NCBI RefSeq assembly: GCF_001054325.1
Contig: NZ_JVVM01000022.1
Coordinates: forward strand, 186,001-250,000
Direction of reading: 5' to 3'
DNA: 64,000 nucleotides
Source: Corynebacterium vitaeruminis
GTDB taxonomy: Bacteria > Actinomycetota > Actinomycetes > Mycobacteriales > Mycobacteriaceae
Made by a program: the position numbers and the translations under genes. The first letter of the stretch is position 1. Each line of letters opens with the position of its first letter. Of this stretch, positions 9,473-19,065 are shown piece after piece. The notes under the pieces were generated by a model. It had not been told where the DNA came from. It did no database searches and saw only the letters and a list, made by a program, of their open reading frames with translations.

Positions 9473-10669
9473 ATGTCCCGTCATGTACTTGTTTTGAACT
9501 CCGGTTCCTCCTCCATCAAGTTTCAGTTGGTAGATCCGGAAAAGGACTCCACACAGCCGCCGTATGTCTCCGGTCTGGTTGAGCGCATTGGTGAAGAAGA
9601 CGGTGTTGTTAATCTGAAGTTCTCCGGACAGAAGATTGAAATCACCGAGCCAATCGCAGACCACGCCAGTGGCCTCGACCGCGCGTTCGCGCTGATGGAT
9701 GAGCATGGTGTTGGCCCGGAGTCTGTGGATATTGCCGCAGTTGGTCACCGCGTCGTTCACGGTGGTCGCCTGTTTTCGGGCCCGGAGCTGATTAACGATG
9801 AAATCGTCGGCATGATTCGTGATTTGATTCCGCTGGCACCACTGCATAACCCGGCCAACATTGTCGGTATCGAAGAGTCGCGCAAGCTGCTTCCTGATGT
9901 GCCTCATGTCGCTGTTTTCGACACTGGTTTCTTCCACACCATGCCGCCGGCTGCTGCTCTGTACCCGCTTAACGCCGAGGTCGCATCCAAGTTCGACATC
10001 CGTCGTTACGGCTTCCACGGCACCTCGCATGAGTTTGTCTCCAAGCAGGTGCCGGACCTTTTGAACAAGCCGACAGAGGAAATCAATCAGATCACGCTGC
10101 ACCTGGGCAATGGTGCGTCGTGTGCGGCTATCCGAGGTGGCCAGGCGGTGGATACCTCGATGGGGCTGACCCCACTGGCCGGTCTGATGATGGGCACTCG
10201 TACCGGTGACATTGATCCGGGCATCATCTTCCACCTCTACCGCAATGGCATGAGCATCGATGAGATCGACAACCTGTGCAACCGCCAGTCTGGTCTGAAG
10301 GGTGTCTCCGGGGTCAATGACTTCCGTGTCCTGCAGGAGCGCATGGATGACCATGACCCGGATGCCTGGGCTGCATACCAGATGTACGTCCACCAGCTGC
10401 GCCGCTACATCGGCTCTTACATGCTGATTCTCGGTCGCCTGGACGCCATCACCTTCACTGCCGGCGTCGGTGAGAATCACGTCGGTATCCGCCGTGACTC
10501 AATGGCTGAGCTCGAGAACTTTGGCATCAAGATTGATGACGAGCGCAACTCTCAGCCGAACGACGGCCCGCGTCTGATTTCTGCGGATGACTCGAAGGTC
10601 AAGGTCTTCGTAGTTCCAACCAATGAAGAGCTGGCCATTGCCCGCTACGCAATGAGTTTCGTGGACTAG
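9473..10669 (+). CDS. ackA: Acetate kinase
   Basis: Transfers phosphate between acetyl phosphate and ADP. The 398 residues show the ASKHA phosphate motif NSGSSSIKF at the N terminus, then VGHRVVHGG, the catalytic HLGNGAS and [12 protein letters not shown]. The ribosome site GGAGG lies within the end of pta, so the two are one operon. A strong bidirectional terminator follows about 100 bases downstream. Confidence 0.97.
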   Translation: MSRHVLVLNSGSSSIKFQLVDPEKDSTQPPYVSGLVERIGEEDGVVNLKFSGQKIEITEPIADHASGLDRAFALMDEHGVGPESVDIAAVGHRVVHGGRLFSGPELINDEIVGMIRDLIPLAPLHNPANIVGIEESRKLLPDVPHVAVFDTGFFHTMPPAAALYPLNAEVASKFDIRRYGFHGTSHEFVSKQVPDLLNKPTEEINQITLHLGNGASCAAIRGGQAVDTSMGLTPLAGLMMGTRTGDIDPGIIFHLYRNGMSIDEIDNLCNRQSGLKGVSGVNDFRVLQERMDDHDPDAWAAYQMYVHQLRRYIGSYMLILGRLDAITFTAGVGENHVGIRRDSMAELENFGIKIDDERNSQPNDGPRLISADDSKVKVFVVPTNEELAIARYAMSFVD

Positions 10670-10773
10670 TTTTTGAGTAGGAGCTCCGACGAGTAGGCAG
10701 GGCTCCTGTAACCCGCAATCGACGGCCGCTAGATGCCACGCCTGTTGAATACACAGCTGTACCTCAACAAAAT

Positions 10774-10830
10774 AAGCCCGCCCCGCTAGCTTCCAAACTG
10801 GAAGAACCTAGCGGGGCGGGCTTGTTTTGT
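10774..10830. terminator. Bidirectional rho-independent terminator, ackA / ldt
   Basis: A 16-bp perfect stem (10774-10789 with 10808-10823, core GCCCGCCCCGCTAG), with TTCC and GGAA pairing further inside. It is flanked by A-rich sequence on the left and GTTTTGT on the right. It serves ackA and the convergent L,D-transpeptidase gene. Confidence 0.9.
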
Positions 10831-10905
10831 ACACGCCACTGACAACTGCGTAAAAGACACAGTCATCACCGAAGCACATCGGAAGGGGCAGATAGCTACC
10901 AGTAA

Positions 10906-11757
10906 CTACCAGATGTAGACGCCGTCGCCGACCTGCAGGGTGTCGAAGTACATCACGGCATCATCGTGATTCAGGTGGATGCAGCCGTGGGACATCTGAT
11001 TGACAGAACCCTCGTGGAAAGCCTCGCCGTCATTGGTGAAGTACACCGAGAATGGCATCGGACCGTTGTAAGGGACCGACCACTCATCACGGACCTTGCG
11101 GGTAACGCTCAGGTTGCCGCGGGTGGTCTCATAGCCCGGCATACCGGAGGACATTGGCACCGGACCGTAGGTGATATGGCCATTTTCCTGCAGCCAGGTC
11201 TTCTGGTTGGCCAGGTCAACGCAAGCACGGGCACTCGGAGGGCACGGGTTGTTTGGTTCTGGGCGCGGTTCTGGGCGTGGCTTCTGCTCTGGCTGTGGAG
11301 CAGGGGCAGGCGCCGGCTCAGGCTGCGACGGCTTGTTCTGGCCCTCCAGCAAACCGAAAACCTCGTTGACGACGCGGGTAGCCTCGGCCTTCTGCGGTGC
11401 CGGCAGCGGCAAGCTGTCGATGGCACTCAGCAGCTGGGTTTTGATCTTGTCCGCCAGCTGCTTGTTATTCTCAGCGAATTTGACGTTCTCATTAATCAGG
11501 GCGACAACCGAATCCGGCAGCTTCACAGATGAGGAGTCCAGTACCTCAGAGAGCTCAGGGGCAAGATCGCGTGGATTCAGAGTCGAGATTTCCGGCAGCT
11601 TGAGATCTCGGACCTTCTGACCCGCCGACTGCAGATCCGGGTAAACCGGCAGAGCAACGGCAGTGCCGGCGCCAATACCAAAGGCGGTGGTGAGGGCTGC
11701 AGCGCTGATGATGACACGCTTAGCGCTACGGAGAGAAGATTTCGAGGAGGCAAACAT
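10906..11757 (-). CDS. Secreted L,D-transpeptidase (YkuD domain)
   Basis: Probably forms 3-3 peptidoglycan cross-links outside the membrane. The 283 residues begin with a signal peptide (basic start, then IISAAALTTAFGIGAGTAVA). A helical region follows, then a Pro/Glu-rich linker (residues ~150-172), then a C-terminal YkuD domain of about 110 residues. The active-site motif is SHGCIHLNHDDA. The His after Cys-Ile differs from the usual Asn or Arg. The long proline linker suggests the domain reaches across a wall layer. The exact substrate is not determinable. Confidence 0.88.
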   Translation of the reverse strand: MFASSKSSLRSAKRVIISAAALTTAFGIGAGTAVALPVYPDLQSAGQKVRDLKLPEISTLNPRDLAPELSEVLDSSSVKLPDSVVALINENVKFAENNKQLADKIKTQLLSAIDSLPLPAPQKAEATRVVNEVFGLLEGQNKPSQPEPAPAPAPQPEQKPRPEPRPEPNNPCPPSARACVDLANQKTWLQENGHITYGPVPMSSGMPGYETTRGNLSVTRKVRDEWSVPYNGPMPFSVYFTNDGEAFHEGSVNQMSHGCIHLNHDDAVMYFDTLQVGDGVYIW

Positions 11758-11945
11758 AGGGGATATCTTAAACCACTAACCGTAATTCTCTCTTTATTCA
11801 CCAATTCCGGGGTGGCGCTCACGCGCCAACCTCACGTTTGACCAGGGGCGGTACTAAAGCGGCACTAAAGCCTCAGTGCCGCACTCCGTGCACACTAACC
11901 CAGCATCAGTCCGGCATCAGCCCAGCGCCATTCCAGCATCAAAAC

Positions 11946-14396
11946 CTAACGCCAAGTTCGTGGTCGGATGAGGTTGGCGATATCCACCAAATTGTAGCGG
12001 TGCCGCGGAAACTGGGAAGAGCGCGCCAGCATTCGCAGGTCCTTTTCCAGCCCCTCGCGCAGGCCAGCCACGGTGAAGGGCGCATCGAAAAGTCCGTTAG
12101 AGCTCGCCGCATGGTCGAGGTTCGAGCTACGCAACCAGTTCAGTGCCGATGCCATCACGGCAATGCGTAGCTGCGGCATGCGCGGTTCATTCGTCGGGAG
12201 TTCCACAAGCCGGCGAGCAGCACGGCGAATTCTCGACTCGGTCAACTCGGAAGGCTGCCCGGAGGTGAGCATGAGAATCGTCGTCAAGCGTGCCATGCGA
12301 TGGTGTCGGGAGTTGCCGGGAACGCGATCGAGCTGGGAGATAGCCATCTCGTGCTGACGCTCGGAGGCCAGCTGACGAGCCAAGCCGAAGGCGGAGGACA
12401 CCGTCGTAGGGTTGGCCGCCCACACGACAGCATAGAGACGGAGAGTATTGAAACGGATAGTCTGTGGTGACAGGGACTCGTTGATCCAATCGGGGGAGAA
12501 GATCTCGGGCGTACCAGCGGCGACATTATCCAACGCGCTGCTCAAGTTCGCGGCGGCGCGGGCGACGGCGGGTTCAAGGAGGGAGGCGTTGGCGATGCCC
12601 AGGCGCTGCTGAATCAGCTCGAGAGTCGCGGCCAGCGCTAGTTTTGGAGCGGGTTCGCCGGGCAGCATGGTCAGCACATGGTGGAATGACGCTAGGGCAT
12701 CATTGAACTGATCGAGAAGCAGGTAAGTGATGCCCTCGTACCAGCGGTAACGCCAATCGCGCTGCAGGCGTTCGGAGGTATCGCGGAGGCTATCGCGGGC
12801 ATCATCAATCAATCCCAGATCCAGCTTTGCACGCACGATGCCCAATGGAATTTCCACCGAGGAGCCATACTCGGGTTCGGACAGTGCGTTGGTCAGGGTT
12901 TCGATTAATTCGTTGGGCTCGGTAAACGACGAGGCACTTAGGATTCGTGCACCAGGGTCCGTCGGGTTAATCAGCGGCACAGGCAGCGCGAAAGTCACCT
13001 CTTGCGGAGTGATTTCTACGCCGCGGGTGATTCCGTCGACAAGCTGATCGGTGCGGAACACCAGGTGTTTGGTGCCGTACGTGGAACGCTGCGGCGAGAA
13101 ATTCGACACTGCCTGGGGGAATTGCACGCCGTCGCGTACCGCTAGAATTTCGCGCAGTACGCCGATGAGCTGCACACTCATCTCTTCGGCGGAACCGAAG
13201 CGGGCCTCGGGGTCCTCGTGGCAAGCGCGCAATAGGAAGCGGTAGAGCGAGTAGAAACGGCGGAACAGGGGCTCCTCAACGGGAGTGGGCAGCCCCGGAT
13301 CGTAGACACCGTTGGTCGCCGGCAGTTTCAAAATTAGCGAGGCCAGCGTGCGGCCGACGGTGTAGATATCACTGGCGATTGTCGGTCCCGTCGTGGCAAT
13401 CTCCGGCGCCTGGAAGCCAGGTGTGCCGTAGATATGGCCGTAGGCGCCGATGCCGGTGACTGCGCCGACGTCGATAAGCGTGACGTGATCCTCTGTGAGT
13501 AGCACATTGTCCGGCTTCAAATCGTTGTAGACAACGCCGCGCGAGTGCAGGTAATCAAGCGCGGGTAATAGCTCCAGAATGTAGCCAATCGCCAGGTCGC
13601 AGGGCATAACGCCGTCCGGGTAGCTTCGACGATGTTTGCGCAACGACGGGCCGCCGACGTACTCCATCACAATGAAGCCGGTGGCGCTGTCGGTGTCCGT
13701 CTCGTCGATGAAGTTGATAATCTTCACAATCCCCGGATGCGAGATTTCCGCGAGGAACTCGCGTTCTGCCTGGACTACGGCGAAATCTTTCTCGTTTTTC
13801 GCAGCCATCATGCCCTTGAGCACGACCCAGCGATCCGAGACATTGTGGTCAATTGCCAGATAAATCCAGCCGAGACCGCCATGGGCAACCGGCCCCACAA
13901 TCTCATACTGATCTGCGACGATATCGCCGGCTTTTAGATTCGGCGTCGGCTTATTCGTCGCCCGAATCTTCTCCTCGCTCATCACCGCATCTCGCGGGTC
14001 CTGCGTCGTGATGTACGGCAGGTGCACCATGCCGTCGGCGACCGTGCGTCCGCGGTGCGCATTCGAGCGCTTCCGGCGGAAGTCCTCCAACGCTTTACGG
14101 TGGGAGGCCATCGACGGATCCGCCGGCTGGGCGCCCGGTGCGGTCGTCTCGCTTGACGACGAATCCCCGCGCCCCAACAACTCGGAGATATCAAACTCTT
14201 CGTCATCGTCATCATCTGCAAAGGGGTCGAAAGCGACAGCGGCAGTGCCGGGCTCCTGCTCGTCTTTATCGGCGAACGGGTCGAAGGCGACGGCCTGAGT
14301 TGCAGCAGCCTCTGCCTCTGCGTGGACGTCCTCCTGGGGGCCGGGCGTGTGCTGGGAATGCTGGGCTTGCTCGGGGTGCTGGTTTTCGTCGCTCAT
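11946..14396 (-). CDS. pknG: Serine/threonine protein kinase G
   Basis: A soluble kinase that phosphorylates the FHA protein OdhI/GarA to control 2-oxoglutarate dehydrogenase and glutamate metabolism (known for the family). In the 816 residues, an acidic disordered N terminus contains the duplicated motif AVAFDPFAD. The kinase domain spans roughly residues 160-400, with glycine loop HGGLGWIY, catalytic lysine VVLKG, VVYNDLKPDN and DVG in place of DFG. The rest is TPR-like helices. The CPxCG rubredoxin motifs of mycobacterial PknG are absent. The ATG overlaps the glnH stop by 4 bases. The glnX-glnH-pknG order supports a sensing role for external amino acids. Confidence 0.95.
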   Translation of the reverse strand: MSDENQHPEQAQHSQHTPGPQEDVHAEAEAAATQAVAFDPFADKDEQEPGTAAVAFDPFADDDDDEEFDISELLGRGDSSSSETTAPGAQPADPSMASHRKALEDFRRKRSNAHRGRTVADGMVHLPYITTQDPRDAVMSEEKIRATNKPTPNLKAGDIVADQYEIVGPVAHGGLGWIYLAIDHNVSDRWVVLKGMMAAKNEKDFAVVQAEREFLAEISHPGIVKIINFIDETDTDSATGFIVMEYVGGPSLRKHRRSYPDGVMPCDLAIGYILELLPALDYLHSRGVVYNDLKPDNVLLTEDHVTLIDVGAVTGIGAYGHIYGTPGFQAPEIATTGPTIASDIYTVGRTLASLILKLPATNGVYDPGLPTPVEEPLFRRFYSLYRFLLRACHEDPEARFGSAEEMSVQLIGVLREILAVRDGVQFPQAVSNFSPQRSTYGTKHLVFRTDQLVDGITRGVEITPQEVTFALPVPLINPTDPGARILSASSFTEPNELIETLTNALSEPEYGSSVEIPLGIVRAKLDLGLIDDARDSLRDTSERLQRDWRYRWYEGITYLLLDQFNDALASFHHVLTMLPGEPAPKLALAATLELIQQRLGIANASLLEPAVARAAANLSSALDNVAAGTPEIFSPDWINESLSPQTIRFNTLRLYAVVWAANPTTVSSAFGLARQLASERQHEMAISQLDRVPGNSRHHRMARLTTILMLTSGQPSELTESRIRRAARRLVELPTNEPRMPQLRIAVMASALNWLRSSNLDHAASSNGLFDAPFTVAGLREGLEKDLRMLARSSQFPRHRYNLVDIANLIRPRTWR

Positions 14397-15472
14397 CGGT
14401 CATTCACCTCGCCTTCTGGAGCAGCTTCCGGTGTGGGCGTAATTCCAAGTATGTCTTCGTCGTTGCCGTACTGTGGCACCGGTTGGGTACCACTTGGTAG
14501 GAAGGGGCCGAACCAGGTGTTGTAGAGAGATTGCCAGGTGCCGTCGTTCGCTATGCGCTCCAGGGTCGCGTTGATTTGGCGAACGAGGCCGGGGTTCTTC
14601 TTGGACACACCGGCCGCGTAGCTTTCCTCGTTCAAGTCTCGCTGAACAATTGCGGTGGCCGGATCTTGGTCGTTGATACCAGCGAGGATGGTGTCGTCGG
14701 CAACGACAATCTCTGCTTGGTCGTTTTGAAGTGCAATCAGGCAATCCGACCAGTTACCGACCAACAACAGCGTATTGTTCGGCGAGAGGCGCCGAATCAA
14801 ATCCTCGGTAGTGGATCCTCGGGAGACACAGATACGCCCGTCCTCGACGTCCTCAGGGGAGGCATCGCCACCCGGCGAAGAGACAAGCACCCCAGCTCGT
14901 GCCGTCAAATACGGTGCGGAAAACAGCGCCTTTTCGCGCCGGGCATCGGTGACCGTCATAGTGCGCAACACGACATCGACGGTGCCGTCCTCGAGTGCAG
15001 CGATGCGTTCATTGCTGTCGACGAACCGGAACTCAACGGCGTCGGGATTATCAAAGATGTCCCTGGCAATCTCTTGTGCCAGAGATACTTCAAACCCAGA
15101 GAGCTCGCCGGTGCTGAAATCGCGGAAGCTGAGTAGGTTCAACGACTGGTCAACACCAATAATGATGCGGCCGCGCTTGTAAATCTCCGGGACTCGTTCC
15201 GCTGGTGTTTGGTCATCTGGCGCTAGTGTGGACAAATCTGGGGTGTTCGTCTGAGTCGCAGGCTTCTTCGAGGAGGCCTTGTCGTAGAACGCGCCCGGTG
15301 GCAGAGGGAAATCGCCGGTGGCCTCAAGGATGGTGCGCGAGTAGGGATCGTCGGCAAGCGAATCGGGTGCGCAGGCGCTGATGGTGAGGCCGGCGATGGC
15401 GAGCACACCGAGGGTAGCCATGCGCCGCCAACCGACGAAACCGCGGTGCGATGGGGACAACGGGACGATCAT
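14393..15472 (-). CDS. glnH: Glutamine/glutamate-binding lipoprotein
   Basis: An extracytoplasmic solute-binding lipoprotein (SBP_bac_3 fold). The 359 residues have a lipoprotein signal ending in the lipobox TISAC (Cys about residue 34), a linker, then the binding domain from about residue 95 (GRIIIGVDQSLNLLSF, VLRTMTVTDARREKALFSAPY). No ABC permease or ATPase is adjacent. It sits between glnX and pknG with 4-base overlaps on both sides. In mycobacteria GlnH is reported to sense Asp/Glu for PknG, so signalling rather than transport is the better inference. Confidence 0.9.
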   Translation of the reverse strand: MIVPLSPSHRGFVGWRRMATLGVLAIAGLTISACAPDSLADDPYSRTILEATGDFPLPPGAFYDKASSKKPATQTNTPDLSTLAPDDQTPAERVPEIYKRGRIIIGVDQSLNLLSFRDFSTGELSGFEVSLAQEIARDIFDNPDAVEFRFVDSNERIAALEDGTVDVVLRTMTVTDARREKALFSAPYLTARAGVLVSSPGGDASPEDVEDGRICVSRGSTTEDLIRRLSPNNTLLLVGNWSDCLIALQNDQAEIVVADDTILAGINDQDPATAIVQRDLNEESYAAGVSKKNPGLVRQINATLERIANDGTWQSLYNTWFGPFLPSGTQPVPQYGNDEDILGITPTPEAAPEGEVNDR

Positions 15473-17136
15473 AGGTACTCCAGGAGCCGGTGGCGGAATC
15501 CGATAACGACCAGAACTGCTGCGATTACGGTCAGAGTAACCGTAGCCAGGGACAGTGCCGCGATAGCGCGACGGGATTGGTCGAGGTTCTCGCGGGCGGT
15601 CAGACGGGACTCAGCGATGGAGTTCTGCAGTGACTCATCGAACTGCCCGAACGCAGTTGCCGATGAGCTGGCGTTATCCACATCGGTTGCGACGCGAACC
15701 GCTCCGGCGTAGTCACCTGCACTTAAGTGCTCCATCATCAGGTTGTGACCGGCCTCCCAGCTGTAGACAGCGTGGATGGCAGATCGGACATCGTCGTCCG
15801 GGGCGTTGGCATCCACTCTTTCCAGCTCACCGACCAGGGAGCGCACGGACTGTGAGAAGGACTCCGCATCCGCCGGCTGACGGCGTACCAAGCCGAGAGT
15901 TTCGCTGGCGCGTAGCTGCTGGGCATCAATGCGTACCTCGGTGAGGGTGTGAACGTCAGGGCGCTGGTCGCCGAAGATGGAGTTGGATTGCCATGGTTGA
16001 GTGGTGGCAATTCCCACGCCGACAAGTGCGATGGCCATCAACATGGTCGCGCCAAAAAGACCGACGTTGAATAGGCGGCCGGTGCGACGGGTCAGCCACC
16101 ACTGTGTGAGTATCAGCATCAAAATTGCCGCTGCCAGGCCTGACATTGGGAACAGCGGAGGCCTCGACAGTTCGCGCTGCTCTGCATTAGTGGTGGTACT
16201 GGTGCGTTCGTAGAGCGACTTTGCTGCTGGCAGAATCTGCACCTGCATCAGGTTTGAGGCAGAGGCGAGGTACGCGACACTGACGGGATTGCCCTGGCGC
16301 GCATTCGCGCGGGCTGTCTCGACCATGCCGGTGTAGACCGGCAACAGACGCTGTACAGTCGCGATATCCTTCATCTCTGGATCATCGACGTTTTCAATGC
16401 CCGTAGCCGCGCGGGTAGCGGACATGGAGGCCTGTGCGATGACGTCGTCGAAGTTGCTGACAAGATCCTGGTTGCTGTTGAGCGTGCCACGGGAAAAGGC
16501 GGTGTTGGCCGACGCATCGGCAATCGTCAGCGAGGCATAAAGATTCTGTGAGGCATTGGCCATCGGTTCGCTCAGTTGCGAAATTCGGGTGAGCTGCTGC
16601 TGGCGTTGCGAGGTTGTTTGCCACATGGATAGGCCGGCGGCCAGGATAGCGACAATGAGGATGAGGGCGACTATGGTCAAGCGGCCCGGCGATGTCATCA
16701 AAAAGGACACTGAACGGCGCACATACGTGGCCGACGGGCCGAGCTTGTCGTAGAGGCGGTCACCGAGAAAACGTGTCAGTCTCCGGTTGCGGGGGCCAAT
16801 TTCGAGGGCATCCACGCGCAGATCGGTATCGCGCGGAGGCATCGCTGGGGATGCGGCTCCTGCGGGCGTCGCTGATGTGGCTGTAGCGGTTGTATTGGCC
16901 GAGGACTCGGAGGTTTCCAGAGCAGTTGACGGCGCGGCGCTCTCGGGGGTTGGCGCGGGAGCTTCTTTCGAGTCCTTTGCCGCCTGAGTTGCGGTGTGCG
17001 TGTCTAAGCTTTCGCCACCGGGAGTGGTTCGACCGCTGAAACGAGCTCGGCGTGGGGCGCGATTCTTACGGTGAAATGGGTTTCGGTTTTTGTCGTGGGC
17101 GCGGGAATGAGGCGCACTTGAAGTGGTTTCACCCAT
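15469..17136 (-). CDS. glnX: Four-helix membrane sensor partner of GlnH/PknG
   Basis: A membrane protein thought to pass the GlnH signal to PknG. A long basic, Thr/Ala-rich cytoplasmic N terminus (~150 residues) precedes TM1 (about LTIVALILIVAILAAGLSMW). An extracytoplasmic helical domain follows, then TM2-TM3 (PMSGLAAAILMLILTQWW; GLFGATMLMAIALVGVGIA), a second extracytoplasmic domain and a C-terminal TM (AIAALSLATVTLTVIAAVLVVIGF). I chose the ATG at 17136, nine bases after GGAAGGA, over the GTG two codons upstream. It is first in the glnX-glnH-pknG operon. Confidence 0.88.
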   Translation of the reverse strand: MGETTSSAPHSRAHDKNRNPFHRKNRAPRRARFSGRTTPGGESLDTHTATQAAKDSKEAPAPTPESAAPSTALETSESSANTTATATSATPAGAASPAMPPRDTDLRVDALEIGPRNRRLTRFLGDRLYDKLGPSATYVRRSVSFLMTSPGRLTIVALILIVAILAAGLSMWQTTSQRQQQLTRISQLSEPMANASQNLYASLTIADASANTAFSRGTLNSNQDLVSNFDDVIAQASMSATRAATGIENVDDPEMKDIATVQRLLPVYTGMVETARANARQGNPVSVAYLASASNLMQVQILPAAKSLYERTSTTTNAEQRELSRPPLFPMSGLAAAILMLILTQWWLTRRTGRLFNVGLFGATMLMAIALVGVGIATTQPWQSNSIFGDQRPDVHTLTEVRIDAQQLRASETLGLVRRQPADAESFSQSVRSLVGELERVDANAPDDDVRSAIHAVYSWEAGHNLMMEHLSAGDYAGAVRVATDVDNASSSATAFGQFDESLQNSIAESRLTARENLDQSRRAIAALSLATVTLTVIAAVLVVIGFRHRLLEYL

Positions 17137-17271
17137 GCGCACGTGTCCTTCCGACGTGACCGAAGTCGCCTGCGGTAATCCCTCCGCTCAGAGCGACGTT
17201 AGTTCCTTGAAAATCTTAGTCGCTCGAGCTTGTGACCGAAAACACAAGCCCATCTGGCGTAGGGTGGAAAC

Positions 17272-17775
17272 ATGCTTCAGGATGGAAATGGTTGGTCAGC
17301 TGGTCCCAACGGTACGCGCTGTTGGGGACGCTTCGGAGCTGCGGGGCTGCTGATTGCGAGCCCTCAGCGCACTGTGCTTATGCAGTATCGAGCTGACTGG
17401 ACATCATTCCCCCTAACGTGGGGTGTTCCTGGTGGGGCTTGTGATTCTCATGAGACCCCCGAGGCGACTGCGCTGCGTGAGACAGCTGAGGAAACTGGAC
17501 TTCTCGAGCACCAGCTTCGCATCCTCGACACGCAGGTCACCACTGGTCCCTTCCCGGCCGATCCGGACCGCCCCGAGCTCGCTGGCGATTGGAAGTATCA
17601 CACGGTCTACGCGCTAGCTGCCGAGGAACTGGAGACGAATCCGAACGAGGAGTCCTTAGAACTGCGCTGGGTTCCGCTTGCCGATGTCGACAGCCTCGAC
17701 CTGCTTCCAGCTTTCGCGGAATCGTGGCCAAGGGTGCGCACGCACCTCGAGAAGCTGCTGGAAAACCTTGACTAG
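17272..17775 (+). CDS. Nudix hydrolase
   Basis: A 167-residue protein with a Nudix box: GGACDSHETPEATALRETAEETG conforms to GX5EX7REUXEEXGU, with the REXXEE core present. Preceding residues WTSFPLTWGVPGG place the box in the normal fold. Substrate is unknown; oxidised nucleotides, ADP-ribose or a dinucleotide polyphosphate are all possible. It is a single gene, divergent from glnX, and followed by a shared terminator with the next, convergent gene. Confidence 0.9.
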   Translation: MLQDGNGWSAGPNGTRCWGRFGAAGLLIASPQRTVLMQYRADWTSFPLTWGVPGGACDSHETPEATALRETAEETGLLEHQLRILDTQVTTGPFPADPDRPELAGDWKYHTVYALAAEELETNPNEESLELRWVPLADVDSLDLLPAFAESWPRVRTHLEKLLENLD

Positions 17776-17842
17776 GTGACTAGGTGGCTAGGTCTGAGGT
17801 TCACACCGCCCCCATTGAGGCTGCGCGCTGAGATTGGCATGC

Positions 17843-17870
17843 AAAAGTCGCTCCCCGGCGCGACTTTTAG
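17843..17870. terminator. Bidirectional terminator after the Nudix gene
   Basis: AAAAGTCG (17843-17850) pairs with CGACTTTT (17861-17868) around a CG-rich loop. The A-tract and T-tract on the two sides allow termination in both directions, for the Nudix gene and for the convergent small membrane protein. Confidence 0.8.
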
Positions 17871-17907
17871 GTCGGGAGAGCGGCTTGTCTAATTGGCTAC
17901 TTGTTGC

Positions 17908-18234
17908 CTACTTGGAGTCAGCGACTGCTGCCGCACCAGCGGCCAGCGCGGTGACAGCCAGGACGGACGGCCATGCGCCAATCTTCTTGGCCAGTGGGTG
18001 CGAGAGGCCGAAAGCGCCGAGGTAGGTGGCCACCAGGCCGGTGGTTCCCAGGGCGCCAGTCTTTTCGTGCCAGGTGCGTGCAGCATATGCGCCGGCAGCG
18101 CCCAGGATGACACCGCCGAGTGGGCGAATGCCGGTTTCGCGAGCGGTGAGCCAGCCGCCGATGAGGCCAGTGGCCACCAGTGGAGCGGTCTTTACGTCTT
18201 TTGCCTTCTTCAAAGTAATAGCCATAAGCATCAT
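17908..18234 (-). CDS. Small integral membrane protein, unknown function
   Basis: About 108 residues, almost all hydrophobic with Gly/Ala pairs: TAPLVATGLIGGWLTA, LGGVILGAAGAYAARTW, LGTTGLVATYLGAFGL and PSVLAVTALAAGAAAVA suggest four short helices. The start is ambiguous. ATGs at 18234, 18231 and 18225 are all in frame, and the AGG at ~18240 best suits 18231. It probably forms a unit with the upstream marR gene (34 bases away). I do not recognise a family. Confidence 0.7.
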   Translation of the reverse strand: MMLMAITLKKAKDVKTAPLVATGLIGGWLTARETGIRPLGGVILGAAGAYAARTWHEKTGALGTTGLVATYLGAFGLSHPLAKKIGAWPSVLAVTALAAGAAAVADSK

Positions 18235-18267
18235 CGTACCTGGTTAGAAGGGCTTAGAGGCGGGTTT

Positions 18268-18831
18268 TTAGAACGGCTCCTGGCGGCGCTGGTGCTCCTC
18301 AACATAGCTTTCCGAGTGCTCCGCCAGCTTCAGCAGTGAAGGCAGCGCCTTAATCAGGGCGCGAACGTCCTTCGGTGACATCGTCCGTACAATTTCGTAC
18401 ACCAGCGCGCCCCAGTGGTCGATGAGCTGCTCTAGGAGGGACTCGCCATCGCTGGAGACATAGAGGTTCTGCGCACGGCGGTCCTTCGCGTTGTTCTCGC
18501 GCTCAATCAGTCCGTTGTCGAGCAGGCGGCGAACTGTCGCCGACACGTTGGATGGGCGGAGGAAGCGCAGGCGTGCAATGTCAGATACGCCGCAGCCCGG
18601 GTGGGTCGAAATGAAGTGCAGTACTTCCATCTCTGACTGGGAAATGTCCATCCTGGCATTTGGGCGCTCACCGAGACGGCGGGTCGACGCGAGGAAGTCA
18701 TACAAGCCGATGGAAATCTTCTGCACGCTTTCGCGCAGTGATTCATCGAACTCAATCGAGTCATCCGCGGTAGGGAAGCCGCTCGCTGGCTCCGGGGTGG
18801 TGGTGCGCTGAGGGGAGCGTGCAGAAGTCAT
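18268..18831 (-). CDS. MarR-family transcriptional regulator
   Basis: A 187-residue winged-helix regulator. The helix-turn-helix and wing lie at about residues 75-130 (MEVLHFISTHPGCGVSDIA, FLRPSNVSATVRRLLDNGLIERE, DRRAQNLYVS). The N-terminal ~35 residues are a Thr/Pro-rich extension. It is read together with the small membrane protein gene downstream. The AT-rich 234-base region upstream (18832-19065) is the likely operator zone. The ligand and regulon cannot be told from sequence. Confidence 0.88.
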   Translation of the reverse strand: MTSARSPQRTTTPEPASGFPTADDSIEFDESLRESVQKISIGLYDFLASTRRLGERPNARMDISQSEMEVLHFISTHPGCGVSDIARLRFLRPSNVSATVRRLLDNGLIERENNAKDRRAQNLYVSSDGESLLEQLIDHWGALVYEIVRTMSPKDVRALIKALPSLLKLAEHSESYVEEHQRRQEPF

Positions 18832-19065
18832 GGTCTTCCTTCCCGACGTAATGAATTGATGTTCTGAAATAACACCTTATATCGTCGAAATAACTTTCCG
18901 TGGTGAAAATTTGTAGATTAAACAAAAAGTTAGGTTTATAAGTCTTGTGTAGGAGCTTTATCGTGCACCTCTGCCCCTGTTTTTAGGGGGGCTGACAGCA
19001 AAAACGCCGCTATACGACGGCCCCAGTGACGACCCATCCTGCAGGACTTATGCCTGCACATTTGT

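Noticed and set aside
18955..19065. Possible terminator for xthA (CCCCTGTTTTTAGGGG)
   Set aside because: The stem is only four base pairs and lacks a T-tract in the direction needed.
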